64,000 bases of DNA, taken from positions 124,001 through 188,000 of the forward strand of contig NZ_JAETGO010000034.1 in NCBI RefSeq assembly GCF_016765695.1, read 5' to 3'. Positions within the stretch are counted from its first letter, which is position 1, and every line of letters begins with the position of its first letter. Below are positions 8,259 to 15,963 of this stretch, piece by piece. This DNA is from Sporosalibacterium faouarense (GTDB lineage Bacteria; Bacillota; Clostridia; Tissierellales; VENL01). Under the pieces are notes generated by a model that was not told the DNA's origin, made no database searches, and saw only the letters and a program-made list of their open reading frames with translations. The translations under genes and the position numbers were made by a program.

Positions 8259-9020
8259 TTATCGAGGGATTTTCTTTTTATTATAGAAATAAATTGCAAC
8301 ACAAATAGTAATTATTAACAAACTCATTAACTGAGCAATTCGAATTGGTCCAAGCATTAAGCTATCAGTTCGCATACCTTCTATAAAAAATCTCCCTATA
8401 GAATACAGTATTCCATAAAGTAGTAATATCTCTCCATCAAATTTCTTTTTGTCTTTATATATTATCAAAAATATAAAAGCTAAAAAGTTCCATATAGATT
8501 CATATAAAAAGGCAGGGTGATAATATTGTCCCTGTATATACATATTATTTTTAATAAATTCAGGGAAAATACTTATAAACTGTTCCGATACAGGACCACC
8601 ATGTGCTTCTTGATTAAAGAAATTTCCCCATCTACCTATAGCCTGACCAAGAATAAGACTAGGGGCAAATATATCTCCAAGTTTGAAGAACATTAATTTT
8701 TTCTTTTTCACATAGATAAACCCAGCGATTAGTCCTGCAATCACTCCACCATGGATTGCCAGACCACCTTCTCGTATATTTAATATTGAGATAATATTAT
8801 CTTTATAAGATTGCCATTCAAAAATGACGTAGTATAATCTAGCACCAACTATTGAACTTGGTATTACAAGTAAAATAATATTTAATATATCATCTTCAGA
8901 TATATTTTTCTTTCTAGCTTCTCTTAAAGCCAATATTGTTCCTATAACCATAGCAAAGGATATAATAATTCCATACCAAAGTATTTCTAATCCAAATATT
9001 TCAAATGCTACTCGATTCAT
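8259..9020 (-). CDS. lgt: Prolipoprotein diacylglyceryl transferase
   Basis: Lgt transfers diacylglycerol to the lipobox cysteine of prolipoproteins at the membrane. The 253 residues have about seven hydrophobic segments and the family signature GxxIGRWGNFFNQEAHGG around residues 125-143, with the later RFFIEGMRTD. The start follows GGAGGAATACT. It sits between the Sec lipoprotein gene and arsR. The lipoprotein's VGC lipobox is its obvious substrate. A dedicated copy in a mer operon suggests acylation of that lipoprotein; it could equally be a second general Lgt. Confidence 0.9.
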   Translation of the reverse strand: MNRVAFEIFGLEILWYGIIISFAMVIGTILALREARKKNISEDDILNIILLVIPSSIVGARLYYVIFEWQSYKDNIISILNIREGGLAIHGGVIAGLIAGFIYVKKKKLMFFKLGDIFAPSLILGQAIGRWGNFFNQEAHGGPVSEQFISIFPEFIKNNMYIQGQYYHPAFLYESIWNFLAFIFLIIYKDKKKFDGEILLLYGILYSIGRFFIEGMRTDSLMLGPIRIAQLMSLLIITICVAIYFYNKKKIPR

Positions 9021-9047
9021 AGTATTCCTCCTTGTTTATCTGCTACT

Positions 9048-9413
9048 TTATCTTTGTATTCCATACCCATATTCTGAAAGAGCTTGCTCCATTTTATCTA
9101 AATTCACTTTATCTGGGTCATAAGTAATAATTGTATCACCGTCTTGCTTTACGGAAACTTTCTTGATACCATCTAACCTAGATAGTGCTGCTTGAGCAGT
9201 TGTCGCACAACTAGCTCAACTAAATCCAGTAATTAAAAATCTTTTTTCTACATCGTTAGAATCAAGTGTGTTATCTTTAGTTATTCTTATTTCGTTATTA
9301 TTTGTTTCACTTAATATTGCTGTATTATTATTTCTAGAATTACATCCGACAAATAATAGTACAATCATTACCATTAAAATTACTAACAAACTAAAACGCC
9401 TAGACACCGACAC
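9048..9413 (-). CDS. Selenocysteine-containing MerP-like HMA lipoprotein (Sec66)
   Basis: Read through one TGA, this gives 121 residues. The signal peptide ends LLFVGC with lipobox Cys24, and a polar linker leads to an HMA domain. The metal motif is GFS-TGA-ASCA where the family has GMTCxxC, so the TGA (9216-9218, codon 66) replaces the first Cys and Cys69 is kept: UxxC. After the TGA the frame continues through a complete HMA domain (LDGIKKVSVKQDGDTIITYD) to TAA 9048. That is hard to explain for a random nonsense mutation. A CTATCT-AGGTT-AGATGG hairpin starts 30 nt downstream. It probably captures Hg(II) outside the membrane for MerT, encoded 34 bp upstream. I infer the function. Confidence 0.8.
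9169..9185 (-). promoter_or_regulatory. SECIS-like hairpin in HMA lipoprotein gene
   Basis: CTATCT-AGGTT-AGATGG on the coding strand, six pairs including one G-T, with GG in the loop about 38 nt after the TGA. This is at the far limit of usual bacterial SECIS spacing. A closer hairpin AGTTGT-GCG-ACAACT also exists. Confidence 0.4.
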
Positions 9414-9447
9414 TCCTCCTTATAGCTTAGATGCATATTATTATAAT

Positions 9448-9744
9448 TTAATTTGAAAAGAAAGATGAATATAGAATCAATCCTACTGATACAAGGGTTG
9501 AAATCCATATTAGTAACTTTGTATTTTTAGACACAATTTTGTTTTTACTCATAAAATAATGTGCTGACGCAAGCATTATCACAGTTAAAGCTATAAATAC
9601 ATTTCTATATGGAGAAATTGTTGATACCATAGCAAGTCCTAATCCACTCAGACCGAGGGATGTAAATAATGCTATACCAACTCAGCATATAGCTGCAAAA
9701 AATGATGTAACTGTTGAACCTACACCTAGTAATTTTTCTCTCAA
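9448..9744 (-). CDS. merT: MerT-like mercury transporter, putative selenoprotein (Cys20-Sec21)
   Basis: MerT imports Hg(II) through a vicinal Cys pair in its first membrane helix. Reading from TTG 9744 (GGAGG 8 bp upstream) through one TGA gives 98 residues with three hydrophobic segments. The first holds AAIC-TGA-VGI, matching the MerT motif ACCVGP, so codon 21 replaces the second Cys. The next loop, STISPYRNVFI, matches the MerT EPYRPIFI segment. A hairpin with a GGTCT loop follows. Without recoding only a Cys-free 60-residue remnant starting at Met 9630 would be made. It is the first gene after the operator. MerT proteins are usually about 116 residues, so this one is short. Confidence 0.78.
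9643..9660 (-). promoter_or_regulatory. SECIS-like hairpin in merT
   Basis: TCC-CTC-GGTCT-GAG-T-GGA on the coding strand starts 21 nt after the TGA. A bulged T interrupts the stem on the 3' side, and the loop GGTCT resembles the apical GGUC of the E. coli fdhF SECIS. Confidence 0.5.
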
Positions 9745-9763
9745 GTTATTTACCTCCAATCTC

Positions 9764-9828
9764 TAATATAAACATATAAACATTTTTTGATATGTTTATA
9801 TTATATATCTTTATAATATATATTTCAA
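9764..9828 (-). promoter_or_regulatory. Promoter and ArsR operator of the Sec mer operon
   Basis: On the minus strand TTGAAA (9828-9823) and TATAAT (9805-9800) are separated by 17 bp. Overlapping the -10 and running downstream is an inverted repeat with 14-bp arms (TAATATAAACATAT and complement, 9764-9803). The second mer operon has the same core (ATAAACATAT) in its operator, so both are probably bound by the two similar ArsR proteins. Confidence 0.7.
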
Positions 9829-9869
9829 TAGCCTTATATTGTATATATAATAGAAATAATTATAACTAT

Positions 9870-10659
9870 AAGATGTTAATAACTATAAGTCAGTTAATTT
9901 ATCAAGGACTAATTACTAATAAGGTAGTAAGAGAATTTAAGGAACTAGGCATTGAAGCAAGATTCGAGAAGGAAAATATTAATACCCTAGACAGCAAAGG
10001 AGAAGTTTTACTAAGTATCCTTTCCGGCCTGGCAGAGGATGAAAGTAGATCTATTTCAGAAAACTCCACTTGGGGAATAAGAAGAAGGTTTGAACATGGG
10101 GAAAGTAATAGTAAACCATAAAAAGTTTTTAGGATATGATAAGGATGAAGATGGTAACCTTGTTATAAATGAAGAGCAAGCAAAGATAGTAAGAAGAATA
10201 TATAGAGAATACTTAGAGGGTAAAGGCACAAATAGAATTGCTAAAGATTTAGAAAGAGATAAGGTTCCTAAATGGGATGGAACGTATAAATGGTATGAAA
10301 GCAGCATTAGAAAGATGCTTCAAAATGAAAAATATAAAGGTGATGCACTACTTCAAAAAACATATACGGTTGATTTTCTAACTAAGAAGAGGCTAGAAAA
10401 TGATGGGCAAGTTCCAAAATACTATGTTGAAGAAAGCCATCCAGCAATTATAGATAAAGATACATGGGAAGCGGTACAGCTTGAAATGGAAAGGCGTAGA
10501 GCTTACGCAAAAGAGCATGGAATGAAAAGGCTAGAATATGCAACAGTTAAGAATCCATTTGCAGGGAAAGTAATATGCGGAAACTGCAATAAAATATATG
10601 GAAGAAAGACTTGGAATTCAACTAGTAAAAGCCTTAAAAGAATTATATGGAAGGGTTAA
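9870..10659 (+). pseudogene. Large serine recombinase remnant
   Basis: Parts of a phage or ICE integrase-type serine recombinase. FEKENINTLDSKGEVLLSIL and the following AEDESRSISENSTWGIRRRF belong to the resolvase domain. After a frameshift near 10105, GKVIVNHKKFLGYDKDEDG and later KVICGNCNKIYGRK continue the recombinase and zinc-ribbon domains. The N-terminal catalytic serine region is missing. The C-terminus stops at a sharp junction near 10655 with a P-type ATPase remnant on the opposite strand. Non-functional; probably the scar of an integrated element. Confidence 0.75.
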
Positions 10660-11452
10660 TAATACCCATTCCAGCTAATATAACGGCAACAATATTTATA
10701 ACCATTGAAATGACTATGTTGATTTTAATTGTAGCAAATACTTTTTTAGATAAAATGAACAGCTCGGGAATTTTAGATATATCATCTGCCATTAATGCTA
10801 TATCAGAAGTTTCTAATGCAACATCAGATCCCAGAACCCCCATAGCTACACCAATATCAGCTCTAGCCAGAGCAGGGGCATCGTTTATACCATCTCCTAT
10901 CATACACACTGTTTTATTTTTACTGATGTAATATTCAACTACTCGAACCTTATCCTCAGGTAGTTGTTCAGCATATACTTCATTAATCCCAGCCTTAGAA
11001 GCAATAGCATTAGCAGTAATTTGATTATCACCAGTTAGTAAAGCAATATTTCCTATTCCAAGTTTTTTTAATTTTTTTATAGTTTGAGAAGCATTTCCTT
11101 AATTTGATCAGCTACATTTATTAAGCCAACAATTTTATCATTAACTGAAACTAGCATAACAGTTTTACCCGATTGTTCATATTTTTTAATTTCATCTAGG
11201 ATATTTTCAGAAACCTTAATGTTATTGTCTGCTACTAGCTTGAGGTTACCAACTAATACTTTTCTATCGTTAACTTTTGCTATAACTCTTTTACCTAGTT
11301 TGATGCTAAAATCTTTGGGGTCAACTAGTTCAATAGAACTTTCTTTTGCTTTTCTAACTATGGCTTTCCCAAGAGGGTGTTCGGAAAACTTTTCACTGGT
11401 GGCAGCAATTTTTAATATTTCTTCTGTAGTATAATAAGGTGCAAGGCTGATA
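10643..11452 (-). pseudogene. Truncated CadA/ZntA-like P-type ATPase
   Basis: Read on the minus strand, two frames joined by a frameshift near 11095 encode the nucleotide-binding half of a heavy-metal P-type ATPase: SEHPLGKAIV, then LLTGDNQITANA and IGDGINDAPALARADIGVAM. The phosphorylation site, CPC helix and metal-binding N-terminus are gone. The C-terminus ends at the serine recombinase junction. It differs in sequence from both intact Zn/Cd-type ATPases in the window (GVLGSDVALETSDIALM against GGLGSDAAIEAADVVIM), so it is not a simple duplicate. Confidence 0.8.
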
Positions 11453-11614
11453 TGGCTATATTCATGTTTTTTTTGTTTTTAAAATGATAGTTTAGCCAAT
11501 GACATGTATGACTACTAATTATTTATTGAACTATTAATAATCAGATTCATAAAAAGTTCTATAAATACTTTAAACACATATAGAATAGTATAAGACATAA
11601 CATGGAGGGATCTC

Positions 11615-12370
11615 ATGGTTGATTTTAAAACGAATATAGCTTTTTTAGGTTTTTTTGGTTTTTTTGTTGCATGGATTGGAATGATAAGCGGAATTTTTCT
11701 TTCTAATGTGGTTTATAAAACTAATAGAAGAATAAAGGGCACAATACTTGGATTCATTGGTGGCCTTATACTTGCACTAGTATGTTTCGATATGCTTCCA
11801 GAATCCTTTGAATATGGAAATGTATATATAGCATCCTTTGGAATTACGATGGGTTTATCTTTAGCTATTATCCTTGAAGGAACTTTTCAACATAACCATT
11901 TGGGAACTGCTAAAAGTAATAATGATAAATTTCTTAAGATTGCAATTTTTATTTCAATAGGTATAGCTATCCATAATATTCCAGGAGGAGTTGCCCTTGG
12001 TGCACTAGTATCTACTTCATTAAGAAAAGCGATGCACCTATCAATAATTATAATACTACATGGAATTTCAGAAGGGCTAAGTATAGGTTTTTATCTTAAA
12101 AATAGGAAATCACAATTTGTTGCGCCCCTATTATTTTCAATGTTTACTGCACTCCCCATGGGAATTGGAGCAATATTAGGGGGTTTTATAGGAAATATAT
12201 CTTCTTATACAATTTCTATTAGCTTATCTTTTGCAGGTGGTTTAATACTATATGTGGTATGTAGAGAGATTCTTCCAGAGGCTAGAGAAGTATGGGAAGG
12301 TAGATTATCAACAATTGGTAATGTGTTAGGGGTAATAGCTGGAATTCTTATAATTTCATTGATACACTAA
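11615..12370 (+). CDS. ZIP-family divalent metal transporter
   Basis: This 251-residue membrane protein has about eight hydrophobic segments. Helix IV carries IGIAIHNIPGGVALG and helix V carries IIILHGISEGLSIG. These His/Asn/Glu motifs form the metal site of ZIP (ZupT-like) transporters. A GGAGG site precedes ATG 11615. ZIP proteins take Zn, Fe or Mn into the cytosol, though some low-affinity members have broad specificity. It stands alone between pseudogenes and cell-wall genes. Substrate not determinable. Confidence 0.85.
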   Translation: MVDFKTNIAFLGFFGFFVAWIGMISGIFLSNVVYKTNRRIKGTILGFIGGLILALVCFDMLPESFEYGNVYIASFGITMGLSLAIILEGTFQHNHLGTAKSNNDKFLKIAIFISIGIAIHNIPGGVALGALVSTSLRKAMHLSIIIILHGISEGLSIGFYLKNRKSQFVAPLLFSMFTALPMGIGAILGGFIGNISSYTISISLSFAGGLILYVVCREILPEAREVWEGRLSTIGNVLGVIAGILIISLIH

Positions 12371-12514
12371 ATTCTTTATGATAGAATATTGTAGAAAAAG
12401 AATATATGAGCAATCATTTGAAGAACAATTTAAATGGATTTTATTTACATAACAATAGGCATGAATCTTTGCTATAATTATTAAAATTGATTTATTTTAC
12501 TAGGGGGAGAAATG

Positions 12515-13867
12515 ATGAGTGGAGGCGCATATGCTAATAAGTTTAAAAATAAATACTTATATCTTATTATAGGGGTGTTATTAACTATAGCTGCGATTAG
12601 TAGTTACATCTATTTTGCAAAAACAGCCTATGCCATTTCTATAGATAATAAAGTAATTGGTGTAGTTAGAAATCAAGAAGAAGTTGATAGCATTATTGAA
12701 GAGATAAAAGATGAAATGAAAAATAAATATAATAAAGAAATGAAATTAAGTCAGGAGTTAAATATTAAGAAAACTAGAGTTAAAAATGATGATTTGACAT
12801 CTACTAAAGATATTAAGTCTAATTTATATAATATATTGGATTTTAAGATAGATGCATACGCTATTAATGTTAATGGCAAGGATTTGGTCTATGTTGAGAG
12901 TGAAGTCGATGCAGAAAAGGTTTTACAACAATTAAAGGCTAAGTACTACAATGAAAGTGAACAGCTAAAAGAGATAGGATTTGCAGAAAAAGTTGAAATA
13001 ATATCAAGTGAAATAGACATTAATAAGTTGGTCTCATTTGAAGATGCCTTAGATTATATTCTGTTAGGTGGAGAAGAACTACAAAAGTATAAAGTTGAAT
13101 CAGGAGATACTGCTTGGGATATTGCAATTAAATATGATGTAGGTTTAGAGGATTTAGCACTCGCTAATCCTGAAATGAATTTAGACAAGCTTAAGATCGG
13201 ACAGGAGATTAGTCTAAATATACCTGAACCCTATATAAATGTAAAAACAATTGAAACACAAGAATACGAAGAAGAGATACCCTTTAAGTTATCTTACGAA
13301 GAGAATGGCAATATTTACATAGGAGAAAAGAAGATAAAAAGGAATGGAGAGGAAGGAAAGAAAAAGGTAGATGTAGAACTAGTAAAGATAAATGGCATAT
13401 TAAAACAGAAAAATATTATCAGTGAAGAAATATTAAAAGAACCAACTGATGCTATTGTTTTAAAGGGAACTAAGGAAAGACCAAAGACTATGGCCTATGG
13501 AGCTTTTAATGTTCCTTCAAGGGGGAGACTTTCATCTAGATTCGGACGAAGATGGGGAAAAGACCATGAAGGAATTGATATTTCAGGATCAGTAGGAACA
13601 CCAATTAAAGCTGCTGATGGAGGCAAGGTTGTAACTGCTGGTTGGATTAATGGATATGGTAAAGCTGTTATAATAGACCATGAAAATGGTTATAAAACTC
13701 TATATGCCCATGCCAATTCATTAAAGGTTAAAAAAGGAGATAGGGTATATAGAGGACAAGTAATTGCAACAATAGGAACTTCAGGGAGAGTGACGGGTCC
13801 AAATCTTCATTTTGAAGTACAGAAGAATGGCGCACCTGTTGACCCTCTTAAATTTATAAAGTATTAA
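12515..13867 (+). CDS. M23 peptidase with LysM and G5 domains
   Basis: A 450-residue cell-wall endopeptidase. ATG 12515 is placed 5 bp after AGGGGGAG; ATG 12512 is possible. One membrane anchor lies near residues 14-33. A LysM domain (YKVESGDTAWDIAIKYDVG) is near 195, a G5-like domain near 250-320, and an M23 domain at about 345-448. M23 zinc ligands are visible in KDHEGIDISG, YAHANSL and NLHFEV. Such proteins crosslink-edit peptidoglycan, often in spore-formers. The order LysM-G5-M23 is normal for Clostridia. The next gene also binds cell wall. Confidence 0.88.
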   Translation: MSGGAYANKFKNKYLYLIIGVLLTIAAISSYIYFAKTAYAISIDNKVIGVVRNQEEVDSIIEEIKDEMKNKYNKEMKLSQELNIKKTRVKNDDLTSTKDIKSNLYNILDFKIDAYAINVNGKDLVYVESEVDAEKVLQQLKAKYYNESEQLKEIGFAEKVEIISSEIDINKLVSFEDALDYILLGGEELQKYKVESGDTAWDIAIKYDVGLEDLALANPEMNLDKLKIGQEISLNIPEPYINVKTIETQEYEEEIPFKLSYEENGNIYIGEKKIKRNGEEGKKKVDVELVKINGILKQKNIISEEILKEPTDAIVLKGTKERPKTMAYGAFNVPSRGRLSSRFGRRWGKDHEGIDISGSVGTPIKAADGGKVVTAGWINGYGKAVIIDHENGYKTLYAHANSLKVKKGDRVYRGQVIATIGTSGRVTGPNLHFEVQKNGAPVDPLKFIKY

Positions 13868-13929
13868 ATAATTACTGATAATTATATTAATTTTGAGATA
13901 CAAAGGAGTACTAAAGAGGGGGATTATAA

Positions 13930-15003
13930 ATGGGTAAGAAGTCTATTGCTTTATTTCTAAGTTTATCATTAGCTGCAATCCCCAGTGGATTGACATTTGC
14001 AGATGAAAGCCACAATTTACATAAAAAAGGTGTAGATTGCGAAGAAATAAAGATTGTTCAAAGTGCATTAAAACAGGATGGTACATATACTTATGATAAA
14101 TTAACTACGTATTTTGGTCCTATTACAGAAGAGGCCGTTATAGGTTTTCAAAGAAAATATGGACTTACAGCCGATGGTATAGTAGGTGCTTCTACAATAG
14201 ATAAAATGAAAGAGCTAGGCATATATCAAAAAGTAGGAAATACTAATCTTGTTATACAAAATAGCCAAGGAATGTACAAAAAAGGCATGAATCATGAAGA
14301 AATAAAAGTTTTACAGCAAGCCCTAAAACTAGATGGAGTTTATAACTATGATGAGCTTACTACATATTTTGGACCCGTAACAGAAAATGCAGTGATAGCT
14401 TTTCAAAGAAAGTATGGGCTTACTCCTGATGGAGTTATAGGGGCTTCTAGTTTGAATAAGATGAGCTCATTAGGTTTAATAAAATATTCATCTAATCAAG
14501 CGATAAGCAGAGGTTCAGTTACAAGAAAAGGTTTTGGGGAACATGTAGACTGGTGGAGTGAAGTTAAGGACAAGCTAATTAATAGAGGAGATAATGTAGT
14601 TGTTCAAGACTTTAATACTGGTAAACAGTTTAATATTAAAGTAACCTATGGAACAAATCATGCTGATGTGGAAGCCTTAACAGCTAATGATACTAATATT
14701 ATGAAAGACATTTGGGGAGGCTTCAGCTGGGAGAGAAGACCAGTACTAGTATATGTCGGAAACAGGGCTTTAGCTGCATCTATGACCAATATGCCCCATG
14801 CGGGAGTAGATAACCAACCAGAAGGAGCAACTTTGTCTAAGAGAAGTGGTGGTTATGGAAGAGGTTATAATCTTGATATGGTTAAAAATAATGGAATGAG
14901 TGGAGTGGTAGATTTACACTTTAAGGGTAGTTCAAGACATAAGGATGGTAGAAGTGATAGTCAGCATCAAAACGCAATCAAAAGGTCTGCTGGATTAAAA
15001 TAA
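13930..15003 (+). CDS. Secreted protein with two peptidoglycan-binding domains
   Basis: A 357-residue exported protein: signal peptide at residues 1-24, then two PG_binding_1 repeats (about 30-95 and 115-180) sharing TYFGP, AFQRKYGLT and DG. A C-terminal domain of ~150 residues (WWSEVKDKL ... DIWGGFSWERRPVLVY ... HFKGSSRHKDG) recurs in Clostridial wall proteins, but I cannot assign a reaction to it. It starts 62 bp after the M23 gene and ends in a terminator. Probably a wall-anchored hydrolase or accessory. Confidence 0.75.
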   Translation: MGKKSIALFLSLSLAAIPSGLTFADESHNLHKKGVDCEEIKIVQSALKQDGTYTYDKLTTYFGPITEEAVIGFQRKYGLTADGIVGASTIDKMKELGIYQKVGNTNLVIQNSQGMYKKGMNHEEIKVLQQALKLDGVYNYDELTTYFGPVTENAVIAFQRKYGLTPDGVIGASSLNKMSSLGLIKYSSNQAISRGSVTRKGFGEHVDWWSEVKDKLINRGDNVVVQDFNTGKQFNIKVTYGTNHADVEALTANDTNIMKDIWGGFSWERRPVLVYVGNRALAASMTNMPHAGVDNQPEGATLSKRSGGYGRGYNLDMVKNNGMSGVVDLHFKGSSRHKDGRSDSQHQNAIKRSAGLK

Positions 15004-15026
15004 AATAATATAATATTTTTTATAGA

Positions 15027-15064
15027 ACCTACTGATATTAATATTAGTAGGTTCTATATTTTTA
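15027..15064 (+). terminator. Rho-independent terminator
   Basis: Stem GAACCTACT ... AGTAGGTTC followed by a TATATTTTTATTTT tract, 25 bp after the peptidoglycan-binding gene. Confidence 0.75.
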
Positions 15065-15076
15065 TTTTAAAAAGAG

Positions 15077-15140
15077 TTGAAATTTAGTAAAAAAAGGTAT
15101 ATACTATAACAGAAACAAACACATGAGCAATTATTCACAT
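15077..15140 (+). promoter_or_regulatory. Promoter and CadC/SmtB-like operator
   Basis: TTGAAA (15077) and TATACT (15100) are 17 bp apart. Downstream, ACATGAGCAATTATTCACAT (15121-15140) matches the 12-2-12 type operator of SmtB/CzrA/CadC repressors. It is followed by AAGGAG and an arsR gene, so autoregulation is likely. Confidence 0.65.
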
Positions 15141-15157
15141 ATAAGGAGTTGAAGATA

Positions 15158-15526
15158 ATGCCTAATAATAAATCATCAGAAGAGTTTTGCAACTGTACCA
15201 TTATTCATGAGGATGTTGTAAGAAAGGTAAAATTAAATATGCCTCAGGAAGAAAGGCTATATGATTTAGCAGAGTTATTTAAGGTTTTTGGAGATACAAC
15301 AAGGATTAAAATACTGTATGCACTATTTGAAGAGGAGATGTGTGTATGTGATATAGCAGCTTTATTAGGTATGACACAATCAGCTATATCACATCAGTTA
15401 AGAGTGTTAAAGTCAGCAGGCCTTGTTAAGTACAGAAAAGAAGGGAAAGTAGCATACTACTCCCTAGATGATAATCACATAGAAAATATTTTTGACCAAG
15501 GATTCAATCATATAAATCACAAGTAA
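15158..15526 (+). CDS. ArsR/SmtB-family metal-responsive repressor (CadC-like)
   Basis: A 122-residue winged-helix repressor. ATG 15158 is 10 bp after AAGGAG. The N-terminus has CNC, as in CadC. The recognition helix reads MTQSAISHQLRVLKSAG and the preceding helix has CVCDIAALLG, giving the ELCVCDL-type metal site. The C-terminal helix DDNHIENIFDQGFNHINH has the Asp-x-His ... His-x-x-His spacing of the alpha-5 Zn site. It is the first gene of the operon with a second ArsR protein and the Sec P-type ATPase. Zn/Cd/Pb sensing is inferred. Confidence 0.88.
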   Translation: MPNNKSSEEFCNCTIIHEDVVRKVKLNMPQEERLYDLAELFKVFGDTTRIKILYALFEEEMCVCDIAALLGMTQSAISHQLRVLKSAGLVKYRKEGKVAYYSLDDNHIENIFDQGFNHINHK

Positions 15527-15558
15527 TAGTCAATAATTTTATAGAGAGGGTGATACAA

Positions 15559-15936
15559 ATGCAAAGGAATAACTCTAACCAAGAGTTTAAATGTAAATAT
15601 TTCAAAGTTCAGGAAGATATAGTTGAGAAAGTTCAAGACCATTTACCTAGTGAGGATGAATTCAAAGAACTAATAAACCTATTTCAGGCTTTTGCTGATA
15701 AAACTAAACTTAGAATAATTTATATTTTATTTGACTCTAAAGTATGCACTTGTGAGTTGGCTCAACTATTAAAGAAAGATGAGGACAAAGTTATTAGCCA
15801 TCTTAAAGAATTAGAAGAATTAGGCGTAGTTAAACATAAACAAGAAGAAGATATGACTTGTTACTACCTAGCTAACAATCATATTCAACACATTTTAGTT
15901 GAAGGATGTATCCATAAAAGCTACATTGATTCATAA
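15559..15936 (+). CDS. Second ArsR-like regulator, divergent
   Basis: A 125-residue paralogue of the preceding protein. It keeps KVCTCELAQLL and a C-terminal ANNHIQHILVEGCIH, but its recognition helix (KKDEDKVISHLKELEELG) has lost the usual SxxSxHL residues. It may dimerise or bind metal without normal DNA specificity. It lies 32 bp after the first arsR and 27 bp before the ATPase. Its C-terminal half is strikingly like the truncated ArsR at 20563, so the two metal operons share ancestry. Confidence 0.72.
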   Translation: MQRNNSNQEFKCKYFKVQEDIVEKVQDHLPSEDEFKELINLFQAFADKTKLRIIYILFDSKVCTCELAQLLKKDEDKVISHLKELEELGVVKHKQEEDMTCYYLANNHIQHILVEGCIHKSYIDS

Positions 15937-15963
15937 AGAGAAAGTTAAGAAAGGGGAAAAATT

